From NCBI RefSeq assembly GCF_964340395.1, contig NC_135554.1:14496592-14560591 (forward strand): DNA of 64,000 nt. Direction: 5' to 3'. A program made the translations under genes and the position numbers. The DNA is from Glandiceps talaboti (taxonomy: Eukaryota; Hemichordata; Enteropneusta; Spengelidae). A model generated the notes under the pieces. The model made no database searches. It saw only the letters and a list, made by a program, of their open reading frames with translations, and was not told where the DNA came from. Of the stretch, positions 58,342 through 64,000 are shown one piece after another. How positions within the stretch are numbered: the stretch's first letter is position 1; each line of letters starts with the position of its first letter.

Positions 58342-61300
58342 CAAAACAAGTCTCGTAGTCGAACTTCATAAAGTCTCGTTATCATTTCAGCGTTTTCTGG
58401 ATTACAACTTATGAGTCATTGTCAAATACATTGTGTCACTGCTTTGAGTAGATTTGATGTGTTGTGACATTTTGTGTATGATTTAGCATTTGTCTCATAT
58501 CATACACGTTTACGTTAGTAGTGCCTAGATGTAAGTATTCAAAAAAAATGTAATTTACTGAGATTTATTGTTGTACTCACATAGTAGTTTTTGTGTGTAC
58601 GTTTTCTTTTCAAATGCAACCAGCTGTTTAAATGCGAAATCGATATCATTTGTGTCTAGATCTACCCATTGTATCGAATCATGTCTTCAGTCCGACCTAG
58701 CTCAATGAGAACGTCGTGAACCAAAAGTTGTTCATGCAAATATTAGAATGATGTAAACAATGTATAAGCAGCATCCTGAGCTGACAAATATATACCATGT
58801 TTGGACATTATGCAACTACCTCCAATATACACTAACTTATCGTTAGGTAGAATTGGGTGATTGACTAACATGATGATATGATATTAATGACTTGTGGGGT
58901 GGCTTCGGTTGAGTTTGAAATTATATGTCTTAGGACCTAATTAAGCTAGACGTAGAGATCAAGAGATTCGATGCCAGGGATATCACTTAGACTAGATTAA
59001 TATCATTTTTGATCTTACTGACTAACAACCTTTCAATTGTTAATTCCACCTCAGACCACTAAAAGTATTCGTTAGTGGTCTGAGAATCCCTGATATTGTT
59101 AATGGCTAACCATTAATCCGTTAAAATTATCACTTCCATTTATCCCAACTCAATCCATCCACACATATTGATAGAGATACAGACGGGCAGGCAAGCATAC
59201 AGACAGACAGACAGACAGACAGACGGGCAAAGGGCAAAGGGGTAGAGAGATAAAAAAAACTCAATATGCTTACACGTGGCCTCCTCGGTAATTAAAACAG
59301 AGGTCAGCGCCAGTGTAGCGATTAATTGAATTTGATAATATGAAATGATATTTATATAAAACACCGATGAATTCCTCACATACTTGGAAACACGCATCAC
59401 ACATAGACATATATGCTGCAAACAACATTTTGTAATTAGCCTGACTGTATGTGGTAGCAAACATGCCATAATGTTCGTTATTTGATGGAGTGACCGGTTT
59501 TGAATAAAGCCAGAACCAAACAATATGTATGACGTCACAACATGGCACGTGCCACTTAATTATTCATGCAAGGAAGGTCCAATCTTTGATAAGCTTTAAA
59601 GTCAGAGCTTTCTATATATATACGAAATTTAATAAAGCGAGTAGCGAGTTTGATGTGTTCTGTCTTATTTATTAACTGTCGGTGAACACACAAGGTTCCG
59701 ACAATTCCTAAGTGAACTCGGTCAAAACGACGCTACCCCAGAGAATTATAGGTTTGAAAGAAAGAGCTCATGAAATTTTCATTTTGATTGAGCGATCAAC
59801 TTCATTCCATTTAACCGGGATGAAGTCGTCAATCAGCCTGTATTATTCGTCTTTTCATAGACTTTACTTCAAAATCTCCACACGTGTGTCACTCCGACTG
59901 CTTATCAAATTGTACTTCCAAATTGCCTGCTATTTTTGCTTTGTGTATCCGGCCTTCTATACTTTGCCGCCCTTTTCAAATTGTGACAGGAGGTTGTTAG
60001 TCTGTATTCAACATCTCTTATTTTGTACATTTTAAATGCATTTTGGAGTGGGCAAACGACAGCAGACTCGTTAGTAGGTATTTCATGCAATGTCTACTTT
60101 TGAAATATGTCAAGTCTCTATATTTAGCGATAGTCAGTTAGGTTTATTGGACTCTGATCAAGTTTTGTTCTACATCACTTTACCTTTCAAGGGCGTAAAA
60201 TGCAAACGTGTTCATGATCGCTGTATATGCATGTCTAATTAAGTTGCGATTTCATTGATTCAATTACTAAAAATCCACTTTGCTGAAAATTTGATCAACA
60301 TGACCTTTCCAAATGTTTACAAACTACCCTTGCCTTTCTGTAGTAAAGCTGCTACTGTGTTTGTATGAATTCAATGTGTTTTATTCTTCGTTTGGGCTTG
60401 GCACAGAAAATTGTGTACATTGTTATCTTTGGACTAATGAAAAAATGATGGAAGAATTGCTGAACATTTTCAAGTGATGAGTAATAAGGACTGCTTGAAC
60501 TGTCGGTAAACACTAATCATCACCCTTTTCTTTATCTGGCGATAGCTGTCATACCAATAGCAAGCATTTCATGAAAAAAAACTTACAATTTTACACCAGA
60601 ATCAAGATTTGGTGTATGTTTATTATTACAGTAGAACATATTACACTTAAATCGTGAAAGGGTTTTCTGCTTCAAGCCTTGAGGTACATGTCTATCGTAA
60701 TCGCGTTCTCCCGGAGGGGAATATTTTAATATTTCAACACGTTGAAGCACTGAATTATTCTTCTGCAATCTGTCATTGTTAACTCACTATCTTGTTCATT
60801 AAACCTGCAATCATGGCAAGTGTTGTTAATAGACTGCCTACTTTTTAATACAAGACTGACAGGAGAAATCATGTCTGCAGTCCTTTACATATGCAGACAT
60901 GGCTTACTTAGGCCATGTAATCCATCTTTTGCAGCCGACCATGATTACCATATATCTCATTCGTCAAATCTCTGACAGATAATCGTTCTTTTCCGTTTTA
61001 AAAAAATGACGCAGTGTTCAACCTTTTTCCTCAATTCTACCCAAAGTTTTACATCGAGAAACAAGTCATTTTGTCCGCGAGTCAAAAAGTTAACTTTGTA
61101 TTATTTGCATAAATTATGCATAATTACGCTGTCGGGAGAGACACGTACATTGCGGAGTTTGCGTATAAATAGGAGGATTTTTATTTTATGAATTGATTAA
61201 CCTAGAAGGTTAAAAGAATCAGCTAGAAAATCGACTATGAGATGATTACTGTCATATTCAGACAAAGACCCAACGAAGGAGTGAAATTCTAAAGTGTCTC

Positions 61301-62479
61301 AAGGAATCGTTCATTCCTATTTTATGGGTTTTTACTTATTAGATTACAGCGAACATTTGCGTTGGGAACAAATTTCCCCAAACATCATTATTACATTAAC
61401 AAATTCACAGGGGAATCTTTGCTTGAAAACTTCGATTTTACGTCATGGCCATGTCAGTAGCGTGACAGATTGGATGCGCGGATTGACGTAGTTGACAAAC
61501 AAGTAATTCTACTAAAGACGACATTGCATATTAATGAGATGTCGGCGACACAAACAGTGTACGAGATTAGTCATCATTCCGTGTCAGAGAATAGATGTTC
61601 TTCATTGACTAAAATATTTGTACTTAAAGGTTTTTTTTTAGACTAAATTGCCTCAGCAATGCATTATCACAATAATGACTGCTTTGAGTGTGTTGGTCTA
61701 TTTCTTTTTAAGGAGGTTAGGGTAAGATTTAAGATGACTTTGATGTGATACTCAAGGAGCAAGGCAAGTTTATACATACATGGATATGGAGTCAAGGGAA
61801 AAGTGGTTTTCCTCGTTGAAAGCTAACAACAGTGTTTCTAAAGCTATCTGAATAGCTTCTCTATGGTTAGAACTTAGAAGCATCCATCAGCATGTTAAAA
61901 AAGAAGTGAATATTCAATATTATACCAGGCACAAACCAAGTTATTGACTTTGCACAGAGAATATGAATCCTACACCCTGGTCGTTCTGCGTCACGACCGA
62001 CCGTGTCTACGTCACTGGTTCTGTGGTGCCCTAAATGTGAATAAAAACGTTTCATATCGCCATTGTTTTTCCCGATTTTTCATAACTTTTGCTTGATTAT
62101 ATTATTTCCCGGTATTTGGAAATACTCGTGACCTATTAAGGACTTGTTACAGTTCGTCTAGCGACTCATAATGACAAGGCCCCTTAGGTCACTTGTATTT
62201 TCCTTGGTTGAAGGAAAACAAATATTGAGGAATACTAACTAATTCTATTTTACGTGGGATCATAAGCATATGGAATTCAGGCTGGCAAACAGTCTTTGAA
62301 GGATAGAAACAAATTAAATCTTGTTACCGACCAATCTTGTTTCCTATCAAAGTTGAACATAAAAGGCGCATGACGATATCGCAAACATTTTGAGATAGGC
62401 AGGGACATATTGCATCGTATTTGCCAGGGCAAAGGCAGGATGGCAAACAGTGTTAGGTCGAAGTTACATACTATCTTGG

Positions 62480-62680
62480 TAAGGTAGATGGGGTTTCAGG
62501 GCGTCTGAAATAGGTAGACGGTGATATACACCACCTGAGATGGGTAGACGGTGATATACACCATCTGAGATGGGTAGACGTTGATATACACCATCTGCGA
62601 TGGGTAGACGGTATATATGAGTAGATGGGTAGACAGGTGTATATGCCATCTAAGGTTGGTAAACGGGGTATATACAGAAT
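62480..62680 (+). repeat. 30-bp minisatellite
   Basis: About six copies of TGGGTAGACGGTGATATACA CCATCTGAGA, degenerating at both ends. Confidence 0.9.
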
Positions 62681-63945
62681 CAAGTGGAATTCTGTTCCTT
62701 CTTTGGGAAATGGAGAGACGGGATTGCAGTAGTAAACATGAACTGTTACTTCTGAGTTAGGGCAATGGTACTGTAGATCGTGTATTACAGATAGTCTGAA
62801 ACTGTCACCAAAACAGAGACTTTCAGTAGCATATATGCAATTGGGAATGGTCGATTAAAGATATTATTTTATATATAATAAATGATGCAACTAATTTTCT
62901 TTCAAATATTCAATTCAATGACATGCTTACATGTCCAGCAGGCTGCAGGAAACGTATATATCTGGTTTCGTTCAATGGAAAAGTTGTTGACAGTGTATAC
63001 AAATAACAGCTGTGACGTCATAGCACTAGCACCTGTCCTGCCGTTGTCAGAATGATATCATGATTTTCACTGATTTTGAACATAAATGACATCTGTCAGA
63101 TCATAGTAAATTTAGCAGTCTGATCTGAATCGATAGCATGCCAACTGTGTTGGGACTTTCAAAGTCTCATGACACGTCGGACGAATACTTACAGCGCACC
63201 TGTCTCATCGTATATCAAGTTACAGCATCTCAACAACAGATTGATATATATAGCTCACGGACAAATTTATTATATGTACATTTGTATACACCTTGTTGAT
63301 GGTTTCTCTGTACACACATATGTAGATTACGGTTTATTATTATTTTCCGACAAGTATACTTTCTTTTAGATTATGTGTATATATCCTAAAGTGAGGACAT
63401 CAGTTTTATCACAACTTGTGGTGGATCGAACACGAACTATGCCATATTTTCATTGTGATTTTCGAATAGTAATTGTCATTGTTAGTTGAAAGGAGTCCAT
63501 CGTGGTAAGATTTAACACTGTGTGTGACGTATTGAAATCACAGAAACCAACTTATATAACAATTTTCAAGGATATTCACTATGGTGTCACCGTATTCAGA
63601 TGCCTATTAAATCCATAATGTCTTCACATCACATTTTCCTCACAGCCTTCTGAACTCACAGATCTAGAATATCAATTCTCACATGTCGTTGGAAACAAAA
63701 GTATTCCCTCTCTTTTAGATCGGACGTATCACAAGCCAAACAATACAATCAACGCGAATTATTCACTGTGTATTATTTCCATCGAGATTGTGATGTCGAT
63801 CGTGTTTTACGTCACATCTGTGCGAATCCATGGAGTACTTAACTTATAATATACTCTTGTAATAATGCGGTATCACATCTTCTCCCTGAAGAAATTTCTC
63901 CTCCAAACTATTCACTCGTGTTTAATCACAGCAGTATTTTTGTCG

Positions 63946-63970
63946 TGACGTCATCATAACTGTGACGTCA
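63946..63970. promoter_or_regulatory. Pair of perfect CRE palindromes
   Basis: TGACGTCA at 63946-63953 and 63963-63970, 17 bp apart start to start. This is the CREB/ATF site core. The target gene, if any, lies beyond the window. Confidence 0.4.
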
Positions 63971-64000
63971 AACATTTTTGAATATGTAATACTAATTATT

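Larger units (their letters stand above)
58345..64000. other. Intergenic sequence, no gene recognised; possible regulatory DNA
   Basis: No frame has convincing coding character. It holds a perfect 13-bp-arm palindrome (59050-59084), a (GACA)n tract near 59200-59224, a partial family 2 MITE near 62170-62255, and TGACGTCA palindromes at 59530, 63013, 63946 and 63963. A TATA-like TATATATAC near 59613 has no gene attached that I can see. Confidence 0.45.

Noticed and set aside
59600-59700. Possible LTR end or promoter (TATATATAC, AATAAAGCGAG)
   Set aside because: I found no matching second LTR, primer-binding site or coding frame for gag/pol, and no gene start downstream.

Overview
This window is animal (eukaryotic) genomic DNA. 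It is AT-rich, with short coding exons in long repeat-filled introns and consensus GT-AG splice sites. Both recognisable genes are on the + strand and both proteins resemble vertebrate orthologues closely. With the repeat content (tRNA-derived SINEs, a Helentron-type element, TA and TTAA MITE-like elements, many minisatellites) this suggests a marine invertebrate, probably a deuterostome such as a hemichordate, echinoderm or amphioxus. That placement is inference and weak.

Layout: (1) 1-6807 holds the last eight coding exons of a RAD54-like (RAD54L) recombination ATPase; its 5' part lies before the window. (2) 6808-10131 is a 3.3 kb intergenic stretch with a TA-flanked MITE, a GTAT microsatellite and a CpG-rich promoter-like segment (E-box, CCAAT box, X-box). 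(3) 10132-50400 is a complete DOT1L (histone H3 lysine 79 methyltransferase) gene that I assembled as 22 coding exons, all in frame, giving about 1836 aa. Exons 1-11 encode the methyltransferase fold, exon 15 an AT-hook, exons 17-20 a predicted coiled coil, and exons 20 and 22 a long disordered Ser/Pro-rich tail. (4) 50401-64000 is 3' UTR and intergenic DNA with a 31-bp minisatellite, a second copy of the TA MITE, a SINE and several CRE palindromes; I find no convincing coding gene there.

Much of the interest is in the introns. Intron 15 of DOT1L carries a 3.1 kb terminal-inverted-repeat element at a TTAA site. Its pre-insertion target can be read from exon 15 itself, because the element landed in a tandem duplicate of the exon's 3' end. 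Intron 3 has about 4.3 kb of three minisatellite families, one split by a Helentron-like element at a T^T site. In RAD54L, a 33-nt exon lies in a 104-bp tandem repeat, producing decayed pseudo-exon copies, two of which would introduce a stop. RAD54L acts in homologous recombination and DOT1L in chromatin marking; nothing in the sequence shows that they are functionally coupled beyond being tandem neighbours.
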